A stretch of DNA of 64,000 nucleotides from [Phialemoniopsis] sp. UDSM-2020 (Eukaryota > Ascomycota > Sordariomycetes > Thyridiales > Thyridiaceae): contig JAEILZ010000006.1 of the NCBI GenBank assembly GCA_018873225.1, forward strand, positions 2,604,001-2,668,000. The letters run 5' to 3'. Position numbers and translations under genes: made by a program. The notes beneath the pieces are model-generated. The model ran no database searches. It had not been told where the DNA came from and saw nothing but the letters and a program-made list of their open reading frames with translations. Numbering within the stretch: position 1 is the first letter of the stretch; every line of letters starts with the position of its first letter. Shown here one piece after another: positions 31,677 to 43,765 of the stretch.

Positions 31677-32928
31677 GTTGGGTCAAGTTTTGGTTAAATC
31701 TTGCTGTGCTTGAAGTCCTTGATATTCGGTTCTTAGAGAGACTATTCGAGTCCATCGATATCGGGGTGTGAAATTGAGTTTTATATATCATCGTGTCGGT
31801 GGAAGCTATGTGAGTATTGTAACGTGTGAAATGCACCATGGTTAGCCGTATTAAACCTGTACAGCCGGGAGCATGCTCCAGCCGTGCGGTCCTTTTAAAA
31901 AGTATCCGGCAGACTTCGTATAAGTCGAAAAGGAGGGGTGGTTTCTAGAGCGGGCGAAAAGTAGGCGGCCTGCTGCCAAGAAAGTCATGCATCGTGAGAG
32001 GTTCTCGGGCAAAACGAGGCATATGGTTTACGCTGATGTACCCCAGGTAGCAAGCAGCCATCAAGCTCACCATAATGGCAGGTGGTATCGCACTCGGCGC
32101 CTTGGCAAAGCTTGAGACCATCACAAGCAGCAGTTTCAACGACTGTCGGCAAGCCCAGGAAGTCTGCTTCGGCTCCTGTCATCCCTATCGTGATTGTAAA
32201 AATACATGGTCCATACACCTTAATTATTCTACTTTTGTTGGTCATGTCATGGCTGAGGACAGTGCTGCAAAGATGTTGGGATATCGTCCCATCTACAACA
32301 GTGTTGGTGTGAATCTTGACTTGGCATATGAATAGGTTTTCCGACTCAATGGCATATAAAGAGAGACTAGACATCTGCATACTTGCAAGTCGTACACTGT
32401 CAAGAAGTGAATACACAGATACCAAAGGTAAGCAAATTGCCACTTAGGTAGATATGTACTTAAGTGAAGCATCGAACTCTGGCGGACCAGGGACACTCGA
32501 GGTCGATATTATGGCAGGTTACAGGGAGCAGAAAGTAGTCTCAGCGGCTGCGGGAGGTCTAAACTCTAGTTGGATTAGCGGTCACGTACCTGAACGCTTA
32601 GTGGGTCCCCCCGCACATAAGCCCGTGAGGGATGGTCAATGAACCTCAACTTCCAACTTTGATCCATCTCATCTTTTCATTGTCCTTTCTCTACTTCTCC
32701 TTGTATCTCCATTTCTTCTCATTTCCTCTCCTTTCTCTGTACTATACCACTCATCAATCTCAGGGGATAGACTGCTGTCACCTGCGCCCCTTTTGACTTG
32801 TGCATCACAGGTCAATTGGAGACGCGTCACACTCATTTCAAGGGGGTTTTGTGACGGATTCTGTCACTCATCCACCTCAATTGCTCTTCAAGATACCTCA
32901 CTGTCCTTGGAAGTGAACGGTAGCCGAT
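31677..32928. promoter_or_regulatory. Divergent promoter region DUF1349 gene / GT61 gene
   Basis: About 1.25 kb. Contains TATATAA at 31781-31787 (minus strand, for the DUF1349 gene) and a long pyrimidine-rich tract at about 32655-32745, typical of fungal core promoters, before the GT61 gene. Opposed open frames at 31945-32443 have no recognisable family and are not called. Confidence 0.55.
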
Positions 32929-34407
32929 ATGGTCGTCTCCGTCCTTCCACGTCGGCAACGTCTACGACTCATAGTTGGAACCTGCACTCTCTTCCTTTTC
33001 ATCGTTGTCTTAGTGCAGTCGAGCAGCCTGTCTCCACCCAGACCGCAGACCTCATCAGCACCCCAGAGGCACTTCGAGAATATGGCTGCTATACCCGCAG
33101 ACTATCACCATGATCGGGCAGAGACCTCTCGCTGCGCCAGTCTCTATGGCATCAAGTATCTAGAGGACCTTCGAGACAGCGCCTTTGTCCACTCCACACC
33201 TGGATCAGCGTCGACTCTGACGACCTTCTGCAACTCCACCGCCAAGGATCAAATCGACTCGATGTCCATTGCCAAAAATGTCAGGTATCAGCCAGACATT
33301 CAGAAGTTTGTAGTTGCGGGCGAGTTTCGAGATCTCGACTGGACTGAACGGAGGGTGCAACTTCGACCTCGGCCTGAGGATTTTGCAAGATATATGTACG
33401 ATACTGGCCCGGGACCGGTCTTCAAGCAGGCAGTCCTGGTGGACAAGGCCACTTCGTTGGAATCCGAACAAATTGAGACACCGAAAGGTTTTTCAATTCT
33501 CGTGAAGCGCGAAGGCGAAGGCAACATCTGGCACTGTCTAATGGAGATAATGAGCCTCTCCATGACGATTGACGTTCTTAAGATGACCATCGATCCGGAG
33601 ACCAACAAGCCATTCTTATCCGACGAGGACGCTGAGAATACGCAAGTCATCATTCTCGACGACAAGGAAGATGGTCCATTCTTCAGCATGTGGCAGATGT
33701 TTGCCCGCAAACCCGTGCTTCGCCTGAGCGAGATTGGATCACAAATCCACATGACCAATGCGGTCGTTCCTCTTGCCGGTGGTGGCAACCCTTTCTGGGC
33801 CGGTACCTGGGAGGTGCAACCGTGCGGTCGTTCCGACCTCCTCCGCGTTTTTTCTCAGAGAGTGTATCAACACTACGGACTTGACATCCAGAAGAAGCGA
33901 GAGAACGAGGTGATTGTCACCTTTATCGACCGAACTCAAAAGAGGAAGCTGGCCGATCAGAAGGCGATTCTTGATACTCTTCAGCTTAAGGATCTAAAGA
34001 TTGATCTACGGGTTGTTGATTTGGCCACGCTCAGCTTCCCTGATCAAATCAAGGTCATACGCGAGACCGATGTTCTCGTTGGCGTACATGGAGCCGGCAT
34101 GACGCACGCGATGTTCCTTAAGGAGGGCTCCGCTGTTGTCGAGATTTTGCCAGCTGGTCTCTTTCAGAAGGCCTTCAGGAATCTAGCCATGATGGCAGGC
34201 CACACGTATCTCAGCATGCACGCCAAGGAGAATGTCAAGGACGACGACCCAGATATCTTCCATGATAATTGGCATCGCGCTGATACTAGGGTTGACCAGG
34301 ATAAGTTCCTGGAAATCGTTTCCATTGCCGTCAAGACAATGTACAACAAGGGCATGCGCAGCTGGGATGTGGTTGGGCCCCCCGATGGAGGTGCTGGAGG
34401 CGAATGA
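32929..34407 (+). CDS. GT61 family (EOGT-like) type II membrane glycosyltransferase
   Basis: A single exon encodes 492 aa. A short basic cytosolic tail (RRQRLRL) and one membrane anchor (about residues 14-32) predict a type II Golgi or ER enzyme with its catalytic domain in the lumen. The lumenal part has GT61 (DUF563) hallmarks: GNIWHCLMEIMSLSM in the middle, EVIVTFIDRTQKRKL, and VLVGVHGAGMTHAMFLKEGS near the C-terminus, the sugar-nucleotide-binding block. Relatives include animal EGF-domain O-GlcNAc transferase and plant xylosyl or arabinosyl transferases. The donor and acceptor in fungi are not known from sequence. A pyrimidine-rich leader precedes the ATG. It is convergent with the sterol-glucosyltransferase-like gene, which is unrelated in fold family. 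Confidence 0.87.
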   Translation: MVVSVLPRRQRLRLIVGTCTLFLFIVVLVQSSSLSPPRPQTSSAPQRHFENMAAIPADYHHDRAETSRCASLYGIKYLEDLRDSAFVHSTPGSASTLTTFCNSTAKDQIDSMSIAKNVRYQPDIQKFVVAGEFRDLDWTERRVQLRPRPEDFARYMYDTGPGPVFKQAVLVDKATSLESEQIETPKGFSILVKREGEGNIWHCLMEIMSLSMTIDVLKMTIDPETNKPFLSDEDAENTQVIILDDKEDGPFFSMWQMFARKPVLRLSEIGSQIHMTNAVVPLAGGGNPFWAGTWEVQPCGRSDLLRVFSQRVYQHYGLDIQKKRENEVIVTFIDRTQKRKLADQKAILDTLQLKDLKIDLRVVDLATLSFPDQIKVIRETDVLVGVHGAGMTHAMFLKEGSAVVEILPAGLFQKAFRNLAMMAGHTYLSMHAKENVKDDDPDIFHDNWHRADTRVDQDKFLEIVSIAVKTMYNKGMRSWDVVGPPDGGAGGE

Positions 34408-34754
34408 GAAACGAGGGATCACATGACAGATGATATGCTTTTGCAGGCCGCAAAGTCACCTCGCATAACACGGATGGTTTGTTAGATCTCGTCACTTACA
34501 AGACTTGTAGAGACATATGGGGGAGCATTGCTCAAAATCGAGCGAGGAGACATGAGACACAGCATATTGATACCCGAGGCGTATTAGTACGACCATGATG
34601 AGCACTGGCCCGATAGACATAGAGGGACCTAGACGTTTGTATTTCTAGAATTGCGCCTACGCTGAAATGGCATATAATGCGATGATATTTTCTTCACAAG
34701 ACTGTTCCAACCCTCTCCTTGTGACAGCCATGACACTCGTCTCTTTCAACACCG
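34408..34754. other. Convergent 3' region between two glycosyltransferase-related genes
   Basis: This 347-bp stretch lies between convergent stops. No gene is seen. Confidence 0.5.
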
Positions 34755-37124
34755 TTATTTCTCAGCGTCCTCCACCTGCAACGCAAACCATCGGCTGATA
34801 ATATCAACCTTCTCCGCATCGCTGACCTGGTGCATCTCCAGCTCGCCCTGTACGAGCCGTGCAGCCACTATGTACGCAGCGGTATCCGGCTTCCCGACCT
34901 TCTGCAGCTCTCGATATAAGCCTAAAAAGGCATAACCTGGAACACCACACGCCCCTGTGTGTTGTCAGCAGACCGATCTGTCGAGGACCTATGCCACAAT
35001 CGCGAAAGATTTCAGGAGACTTACCTGCAGCGGGTTTGCACACCAGTCCACCAACACCCTTGCCGAAGCCTTTCAGAAAGCCAACGCCGCCTTCTTTCTG
35101 GGCGCCCTGGATGGGTTGCGTGACGAACCCCGTCAGGCCATCGTATAGACCCTGCCCGAAACCCTAGATTTCATTGTGAGCTCTTCAACCTCAATGAAGA
35201 AGATAAGAGGACGATGAAACAGAGGAGGAAAGGGAGATAGAAAACAAGCCCCCCTGGACATGTACATACCTTGCCAGCAGTGACGAAACCAGTCTTCCAA
35301 CCCGTCACTCGCTCTTCCTCGCGTACCGTGTCGTCCCCATAAAGCTTGGGCAAATTGTGAAACCCTCGTGCCAAACCATGTGTCATCGTCATCGGCGTCT
35401 TGAGGCCGGCGCCCATGATGTTGCCGACGCCTTTGCCTGTTGAGAGGGCGATGGACCTGGCGGCTTCGCTGTTGCTGTCGACCTTGGTAAGGTTGATCTT
35501 GATGTCCCCTATCGGCGTTGCTGGAGCTGCAGCGGCAGCCTTTCGCGCCTGGCTGTATGCCTCCCTGGGGAGAGCCGTGGCGCCGGTGAGGATGTCGCCG
35601 ACGGCGAATGACGTTGCGACTGCGAGGCCGGAGAGGGGGTCGGACGGTGACGCAAAGTCGTTTGCTCGGGTGCGGAGGCTGCGAAAACTGTTAGCAATTC
35701 TACTATGTTGATGAAACGGGGTGTCAGGACTCACTGCTCGAGGTTCTCTGGCTTGAGGACGCCTTGTTTGATCAGTGCCTGCGCTGCGATGGCAGAGAGT
35801 CCAAACCGGGGCCCTTTCTTTGAGCGCAGGCATGCGATATAGTCTGGTGCCAACGCGCAGCGGAACTTCTCGTCGGTTGCGTCGAGGCCGTCGTAAAGCG
35901 CTTCTGCGGCGGACTCGACTTCGCGGGATGGGTCGGTGATAGTGAGGTGTGGTGGTAGTGGCTTGGATCCTTTCTTGACGTAAGGACCGCTGTTCACCAG
36001 TTATCAGTACCTTTTCTCTTTCATTTGTCTCGGATATCAGAAATACTTACGAGAAGTAGGTAATTGGTATCCTTTCTCGGTTAAGGATAGATTGTGATAG
36101 TTCACCTCGGATAGGGTCGAGATTCAGCTGCTCCCGAAAACGATTGATGCTCTTCTCAGTCTTGTGCCATAGCATGAGGTCGATCAGTGCCGACGAGAGC
36201 ATGGTGCCCACCCCAGAAGACAGGTCTTCCTTTCGTATGCTCGACAGCCGGCTAAGCCAGGAACGCTCGGGGGCCCAAGATGTCCTACAAAGGGGTTTCC
36301 TGTTAGCATGTACTTTTAAAGGCCTGGGAAACTCTGACTCACGCGCTCATGATATGTATCGGGACACCGAGTGCCTCTGCGCAATGTACTGCCCCAAGAG
36401 CCCAGGGACTGGCGATGATCAAGTCAGCAACGAATGGCAGCTGGACCTCGTCGCTGCCCTTGGTTCCATCACCCACACAAGCACCCCAGCACTGCAGCAA
36501 TGTCTTCTGGCCCATCCCTTGTTCGAGAAGTTGCCACCCCGCTCCGGATCCAGTTGACTCCTCTGAGTCCGTTGGCATGCACACAAACTCAAGTCGCCTC
36601 GTCGAAGCAAGGGGTGCATGCTCCTGTACAGCAGCAAAACGGACCCTGAACCCGTGCCGGGACCGCAAATGAGCCCCGAGGTCTGCGAGATGGCGCGTTT
36701 CGGCCTTGTGCCCGCCGGTAAGTATGGCCACGTTCATGCCACGCGGGAAGTGCATGGGTGGTCGGCCAGAAGAAGACTCGTCATAAGGAGGTGGCAGAAC
36801 ATCGTCATCCTCGCCAGCTCCCGTGCCAGTCCCGGCAGTGCTGCAATCGTCGGCGATAGTGCTAGGCGGTGGTGTCAATATCCCCGAAATTGAGGTTGCC
36901 GAGTACAGCCCCTGGGAAGCGGTATCAAACGGTGCAACGGCCGAGCTTGATCCGCCGTTTATGCTCCCAGCACCACTGCGTGCCTGGCCGACAGGGAAGA
37001 TGAACTTGACTGAGAATTCGCGTTCTTCCATCGAGTCGATATCGTCGGCGTCCCATTCTAGTCTCGGGCCGTCTGGATCGTGGGACTCCGTCGCGTGGGC
37101 TTCGTCAGGAAAAGGGATCTGCAT
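34755..37124 (-). CDS. Sterol-glucosyltransferase-like protein lacking the UDP-sugar-binding core
   Basis: Six exons on the minus strand (36343-37124, 36051-36284, 35735-35989, 35270-35687, 35025-35163, 34755-34954) join without stops to 675 aa. Residues about 129-338 match the N-terminal acceptor-side half of fungal UDP-glucose:sterol glucosyltransferases (PFVADLIIASPWALGAVHCA, INRFREQLNLDPI). Residues from about 340 match the far C-terminal extension (RCALAPDYIACL, VTGWKTGFVTAGK, GFGQGLYDGLTGFVTQPIQG). The segment that should lie between, with the VYIGFGS-like and HHGGAGT-like donor-binding blocks, about 200 residues, is absent; a 61-nt intron (35990-36050) sits at the junction. The usual GSRGDVQPF loop is replaced by TGGHKAETRH. 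A PPPY motif (residues 111-114) could bind WW domains. Catalysis is unlikely. Exon 4 may start at 35687 or 35678; both keep frame. Confidence 0.82.
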
Positions 37125-40100
37125 CTTGTTTCACTTGCAGCAAGACTATATTTCACGTCTGTCGATGAATCTTTGTGAGTTTTGATATATTGGAAAACGT
37201 CATTCACATTTCCTGGTTGGACTTCCAGAATTGGCATTTGTGAAGCCGAGGGTCGACGTTTTGAACGGGGTCCGGAATCTCGGTGCCTAAGCTTGAGTGG
37301 ATCATCCGCCGCACGGAGCCTTGAGCCCGGGGCACGGCATCAAACGCGCGTCGTTTCGGGGGCGCAGCCTAGTAATGTCCAGGCTTCCGCATTAAATATC
37401 CCCTGTGCTTTAGATAACCAACCGCAAGCCCTGTCTGTTTTCTCTATTTGTTTCTTGCGCTCTCATGCATTGCAGTTATATTTAAATGCCAGATTTTCGG
37501 TAATTTTCAGGGGTTGTAGTGGGACTATTCTTCATCCAATATTTGATACCTGACAGTAGATTGGGATGCCCAAGACTGCAATCTTCGTAGGCGATGACTA
37601 AGTCGACCGACCCTCAATCTTGTTCATGTTACCACGTTCGAGTGAGCTACAGGGACTTGGTGCGAGTTCGCCGTTAGTCTCCGAGATGAGATCACCTCTT
37701 CTCTTCTCGTCGGTCGAGATCGTATTTCAGGCCTAGAGCGTCAAGGAATGTGTATCCACGACAAAGTCAAGCCATGATCTGATATATTTGACAATCGCGA
37801 ACACTGGGAAGAAGCGCCGAGGGGTTGCCGAGACTCAAATACCGATCCCGAGAATGGCTGTCGTTGGACCTTATCGAAGCCAGTAGTTCATGAAGAGCCA
37901 CGCAAAAGCCAATAACCATGAGCTGGGTAACGATCACGGCATGGTCGCCACATGCGGTAGGTCTGTTGTCTCGTGAAACGTGGGGGTTTCTTCAAAGGCG
38001 TTATTTTCTGTTGAAAATGTCCTCGAGGACAAAGCCACTTCCGACAAGAGTTCACGCCAACCACCCTTTCGTAAACAGAACCTCAAGATCCCCCCACGTC
38101 GACAAGCCTCTTACTAACGGCTGAGGGAAAGTGAGGCAGGGTCTCCGAGATTCATGTCGATCTCGCCTCCGTATCTGCAGACGTCCGTCTACACGATCGG
38201 AGGAAACGGAGGCTCAGGGTTCGGAACAGAGCTGAACCTCGTATGCGCGCTGTCACTGAAGTACAGTAGCACGTGGAATATATTGAAAACCGCGGAGAGA
38301 CGTCTGTCATGAAGATTATCGTGTCACTGATCCGGAGTGGGTGGGATTCTCACCCTCTCTATATGATAGGCTCTTGCTGGCCGATCTTGGGATTATTGAT
38401 TTCGGATGAATTTTCTCGCACACCAGATTTGTGCAGAAGGAAAGGATAATACTCGGGTAGGTTGAGTTCGTCTACACTTGTAGTTGTCTCATGTAATTTT
38501 CAAACGATTAAATGGCATTTTATCTTTTCTCCTGAACAGATAAAATTAACATCCTGTTTTTTCATAATGATAGACCAGGCATCTCGATGAGGCTTGTCGG
38601 AGCGTACCCGAGATGTTGGCTCCAATGAGACAGGATGCACACCGATGAACTCATGTTGTCTCGCAGGACGGAGTGACACCGTTCACCTTCACCCGCCTAG
38701 ACTAAAGTTTGTGAGCTTGATTGAACTGAGCAGCGTCATAACTACCAGGTGAACTTTGTCAACTGAATAGGCGAAACTCAGGGTCCTCCCACGTGGTGAG
38801 GTGTCACGTTCTAGTTTGACATCATTGCCGAAGAGAACATCTCGATTCCGAGTAGTGTTCAGATCGATGGATGAGTTGGAAATACTTTGAAGGATGAATG
38901 AATATTACCAACAAAGATAACAAAAGGAAAAAGCCAATTTCGATCAATTCATTTCCTTGCTCAACAAGGCTTGATTCGATACCAAGGAATGTGGCTCGGA
39001 GGATTCTTGGTATCGGAAAGATCTTGACGATGCTGTTCGGGACTCAAGTTTGATGCCTTGCATTGGCATAAGCTGTCATTGGCGCACAATAGCTACCAGG
39101 ATCAAGGATCGAGACGGTGGAAAAGGAGATGAAGAGATAAATTCCAGGAATTCCAATAAATTCAATGACTAGAATGAATACATTTCTTGACGAATACTTA
39201 CTATGAGTGGGGGTTGAGCATCAATCTTGGTAGTCGCTTGACCTGTTGCTTTTGCTCACAGAAATGTCGACGAAACAGGTCGGGCTCAGCCGGCCTGGCC
39301 GTCCCGCAATCCCACCACTCCCGTCCCTCCACCTTTTGGTGGAAAGAAAGTATGAGTGAACGAGACCATCACCGTTTATCATAAGGTTGTTTAGCACACC
39401 AAAAGGGCTAGGCTGGCCGTGGGGAGTGTGGTGATTGCATAGTTGTCCATGGTCATCTGCCACACTCCTGCCGGGGCGGTGACCTGCCAACTCATCAACC
39501 CTAAACCTCGGGAATCCCTCGCCAAAGGAAAGATAGGTTGCATGCGCCAATGCAAGAATGTACAGCCCGGACAAGAGATCACGACACCCTCATGAGCAGG
39601 CCTCGTCTCGCCTCTAGACCCTTTTGTTCACCACTTACACTGGAAACCAGAACAGGGCCCCGAAGGATGGAGCAGCAGGTGTGGGCAGGACAAAGCACGC
39701 CTCCTCCCCTACGTGCAGTAGGGCCTACATGATCTCGCAGCTTTGGCGAAACCCCTCTCCTGCAAGCACGGGTCCCGAGGGGTCAACCACCCGCCGCATA
39801 CAACTAACCCAGTGAGCTCCATCCGCCTTGGGGGGTGGCCCATTTGCCGTGGTCTGGCAGTGCAGACCGGTCTCCGGCGATTGGGCGCGCGACACACATG
39901 GACGGTGGGAACGGAGCACCGGATACTGTCCCTGGTGGTGGCATCGACGTGGCACTCGAGCGCACTGCTTCTCTTGACCGAGACCACCATCGCAGCCGGG
40001 CGTCCTCGTGAGTGAGGACTCGGGGCCAGTGGCCCGGCTCAAAAAAGTTGAGTTGTCAATTGCATCTGGTCCTGGTCGTGCGTGTTTCGAGCCTGATGCC

Positions 40101-41661
40101 GTGGACCAGTTTACACTTCCCTTTCAATATGCCTACGACCAAGGCACTTTCGCATCGTCGATTGCCTGGTATCATTTGATATCCTGCAGCATCGTGAAGG
40201 GGGGCACGAGAGCCTCACTTGAAGGCATGCTTGCGAAGCCTCAACCGCTTGGGCATCGATGCTGGACCGCTGCATTGCATTGAAGTTCCTGGTACTTGAC
40301 ATGCTCATCGTCACTTGCATCGTATCGATACTCTGGAAATGAAGCATGTCATCTGCGACTGGCCAGTATCTCCTTCCAAGGATGAATGACTCCCAGGTTG
40401 CAGGTCGTCCAAGCCTCCCCTCAAATCAATATTTCCCGCCGGCAATTTGAACATCACCAATTCCAGGGTCGCTCCAGCATCTCGTGGCCCTCTCCCCGTG
40501 CTACGTCACCGGTCCGTCGGGAGTGCACTTGGCCAGAATGATTTAAGCATAGTTATTCAACATGCAAGTGTTATATGCAGTTCCCACAGTACAGAGCCGT
40601 CGTGCCCGCTGTGTAAAGTTCAGGCAGAATGGCAGTTGCCGAGCCTACTCCCGAGGGGGATACGGCAGCGCTGCTCCACGACCCGGCCTCCCGAATCTTG
40701 GCATCGGTCCTTTCGTAAATGAAAATCCAGGCACATGAGCAGCTGGGCCGGACCGTTCTCATTGAGTCTGGGGCATCGCGGCGGCTGAACCGGGTCAAGC
40801 TATGGGGATGGGAAAGGGCTACGCTAGGTCGGGGCAAGGGGTTCTGATACTATGGTTAAAGAGGGCGCGGGTAAGGCAAGGCCCGCACGTGGGAGACTGT
40901 GGGGTAGCTGGCGGTCTTCGAGGGAAGTGTGTGAAGCTCATTTATAAAAACATGATAACTTAAAAAGAGGGTTGAGATAATAAACAACTCGGCGAGTAGG
41001 TACCGTGTGGTATGTCTCCCTCTGCATGCTCCGCGCGGCAGTGAACTCTTGGAGATTTAACCCGTCGCATATTTGTATTTAATCATAGCACCACACATAA
41101 ATTAGATCAATTGATAGGAGTATAGCTTCTGACAGAGGCAACGAAAAGTGGTGATTTTGATCAAATGTTCGAGAGTGGCACTGAGATGTGTGTTGAAGGT
41201 GACTACAGGCCATGCACGGCAAATTTAGGTGGTCCAAGTCGCTGCACTACTGTACATGCGGCCCGTGCTTTGCCCATCTTGTAACTCGTTTGGGGCTAGC
41301 GAGCATGAGGCGAATCTGAATCATAGTCAAATCATCGCCAACATTCATTGCAAGTGAGTCATGCCGAGCGAGATCTCAGCCCGGAGAGCACCGAACTGAT
41401 TCCTGGCTTGTCAAAGAGCAGACGAATATCTTGAGCCCTATATCCCAGACCGAATACGGTTCTTGAGGTTTCCCGTTGCAGCTTTGAGATTCAAAAGCGG
41501 TATCAATCTGCAAAGCTCACTCATTGCACCAGAGTATCATTGTTCTCAATAATTTGTACCGCCGGACCAATCGCCACGGTTGCTTTTCATTATATCGGTT
41601 GTATTTTATCACCCTTTATTTCTTTACCTTCGACGTCAACATCGGCTACAATTCCTAAAAT
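37125..41661. other. 4.5-kb stretch without recognisable genes
   Basis: Open frames are short (at most about 117 codons) and overlap on both strands. No transposase, reverse transcriptase, tRNA or 5S rRNA signature was recognised. Base composition is mixed, with local AT-rich patches around 38500-38570 and 41040-41120. A small inverted repeat lies at 38977-39015. The right end would include the CHY gene promoter. Confidence 0.6.
38977..39015. repeat. Short inverted repeat
   Basis: CGATACCAAG at 38977-38986 is perfectly complementary to CTTGGTATCG at 39006-39015, giving 10-bp arms around a 19-nt loop. Confidence 0.75.
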
Positions 41662-43765
41662 ATGATCCCCACATCAAATCGGGGGGAAACACCCGCCCCA
41701 TCTCGGAGACAAGCCGTGACCGAGGCGGCTTCTTCCCGGGTGGTACCGAAGCCGGTACCGCAAAGCCAAACCAAAGATGCGAGGACGTATCACCTGGAGC
41801 AGATCCGGAAACGCTTCTCTCCAAAGGAGTCGATGCTTGCCAACGGTGCGACCTCCTTGGTCTTCAGTCTGGTCCCGTCGGACCCTGACTTTCCGTTTGA
41901 GTTGAATCAGCTCGATTGCGAGCTGCAGGTCCCGCAGTCATATCCCAAGGCGGCCCCTATCCTGCGCGTTAGGAACAACAATATCCCACGGGGCTTCAGC
42001 ATCAATGTCGAGAAAGGCTGGGATAGTCTTGTCCAGCAGAAGAAGGGCGCCTCCCTGCTCGCCCTGACCCACGCTCTAGACAGGAACCTGGAGTCTTTTC
42101 TGTCCGAACAGAAGGTCGATACGGTCAAATTGACCATCTTCAAAGATACTCGACACTTGACCCAGCTAGAGGCAGCAGCAACGACTGCCCTGATTGCTCC
42201 ACCAGTCGCGCCGGCACCGAGGAGGTTATATGTGCCAGAGGAATCTTTCACACGCGAACAGATCGCAGAGGCGAAAGCCAAGCGCGCACAGGAGGTACGG
42301 CAGATCGAGTCACGAATGGGACGAGTCGCTCTCTACCAAAAGTCCAGCGACGGCGTCATCTACACCCTCCCGCTGGAGCCTAAACGACGCTCGTCACTTC
42401 CGCCGGGCCTGCAGGCTGTCAAGTCGTTCCAGCTCATTGTGCCTCTTCTCTACCCTTTACAAGAGATCAGGATACTTCTAAATGACGTCGAGTCTGAAGA
42501 TGCAGAGCTTGTCGAGGAGCTGTTTGCCAAGAAGGCAAACGAGCAGAAGCAGATGACGTTGATGAGCCACATCAACTACCTTGCCCAAAATCTTCACCTC
42601 CTGGCCAAGCAGGTGGAGGAAGCTAGGGCCATCGCTGCGAATATACGGGCAGCGGCACAGTCAGTGCCGGAGGAGGAACAACCAGTACTGGGCGAACAAG
42701 AGTCGAGTCATATCAAAGTGATTCCCCGTCCCCCGGAATGGGCTTATGGGAAGGACTTCGATGGGTCAAGTGGTGACGATGATGAGGATTACGATTCCGA
42801 TGAAGACGACGAGGAGGAGGAAGGCGGTGCTGCACTGGGTACCAGTGATGGACAAAACGCTATAATTCCGGTAGCAGAACGCGGAACGGCCATGTCCTTC
42901 CCGTCAGTCGAACTGCACAGCATTGAACTTCTGCAGGTGTCGGTACTCAGCATCAGCGTCAAATGTCAGAGGTGCAAAACCGTCAACGAGATCGGCAGCT
43001 TGAAGCCGAACGTTGAGAAACCCGAGAGCTGCAAGAAATGCGCCACGGCGTTTGTCGTCAAGTTTCGGCCCGAGCTGGTGCACCAGAACTCGACTCGGGC
43101 CGGAATCATTGATACTTCGGGTTGCACGGTAAACGACATGCTACCAAGGTATGAGAGTCAAGGATGCACAAACTACAGGCATGGACACAGTTGCTAAATA
43201 ACATATCCACAGTACCTTCGTGCCCACCTGCGGCAAGTGCTCGACGGCATCACCCGGTCTCGTATCCGTTCGCGGCGAGACGACCACCAACATCTGCCGA
43301 GAGTGCCACGGCCGCTTCACTTTCAAGATCCCCGAGGTCAAGTTCCTCGTCTACACTCCCGGCTCCGGCGCCCTGCCGCCGCCTTCTGGCCCTCGCCGGC
43401 GTACCGAGAAGCTCGGCCTGCACGTGGGCGACACGCTCCCGGACCGAGGCGCCTGCGCACACTACCGGCGCAGCTACCGCTGGTTCCGGTTCAGCTGCTG
43501 CAGCAAGGTATTCCCGTGCGACAGGTGCCACGACGCGGCCGAGAACCACATCAACGAGTGGGCGAACCGGATGATCTGTGGGTGGTGCTCGCGGGAGCAG
43601 AACTACAGCGTCGAAAGCTGCGCCTTTTGCGGCCGCAGCGTCATCGGCAAGAGGGGCAAGGGCTACTGGGAGGGCGGTAAAGGCACGCGGAACCAGGTGC
43701 TCATGAGCAGGAAGGACAAGAGGAAGTACCGGCGGATCGGCGGGGGTGAGAAGAAGACCACTTGA
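41662..43765 (+). CDS. CHY zinc-finger protein
   Basis: Two exons (41662-43148, 43213-43765; intron 43149-43212) give 679 aa. The C-terminal third carries a CHY-type finger from about residue 570 (C577 in ACAHYRRSYRWFRFSCCSK, then PCDRCHD, CGWCSREQ and CAFCG). Two further Cys-pair clusters precede it (CQRCKT...CKKC around 436-467; CGKC...CREC around 500-525). The N-terminal part (FPFELNQLDCELQVPQSYP) resembles an RWD/UBC-like fold, but I am not sure. A strongly acidic stretch occurs near residues 372-391. CHY fingers bind zinc and occur in RCHY1-type ubiquitin ligases and in yeast Hot13, but no RING finger is seen here, so ligase activity is not indicated. The gene stands alone between two long gene-free stretches. 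Confidence 0.88.

Noticed and set aside
31945..32443. Overlapping frames on both strands between the DUF1349 and GT61 genes, one with hydrophobic stretches
   Set aside because: A hydrophobic segment (AIPPAIMVSLMAACYLGYI) hinted at a membrane protein relic, but neither strand gives a coherent protein or splice model.
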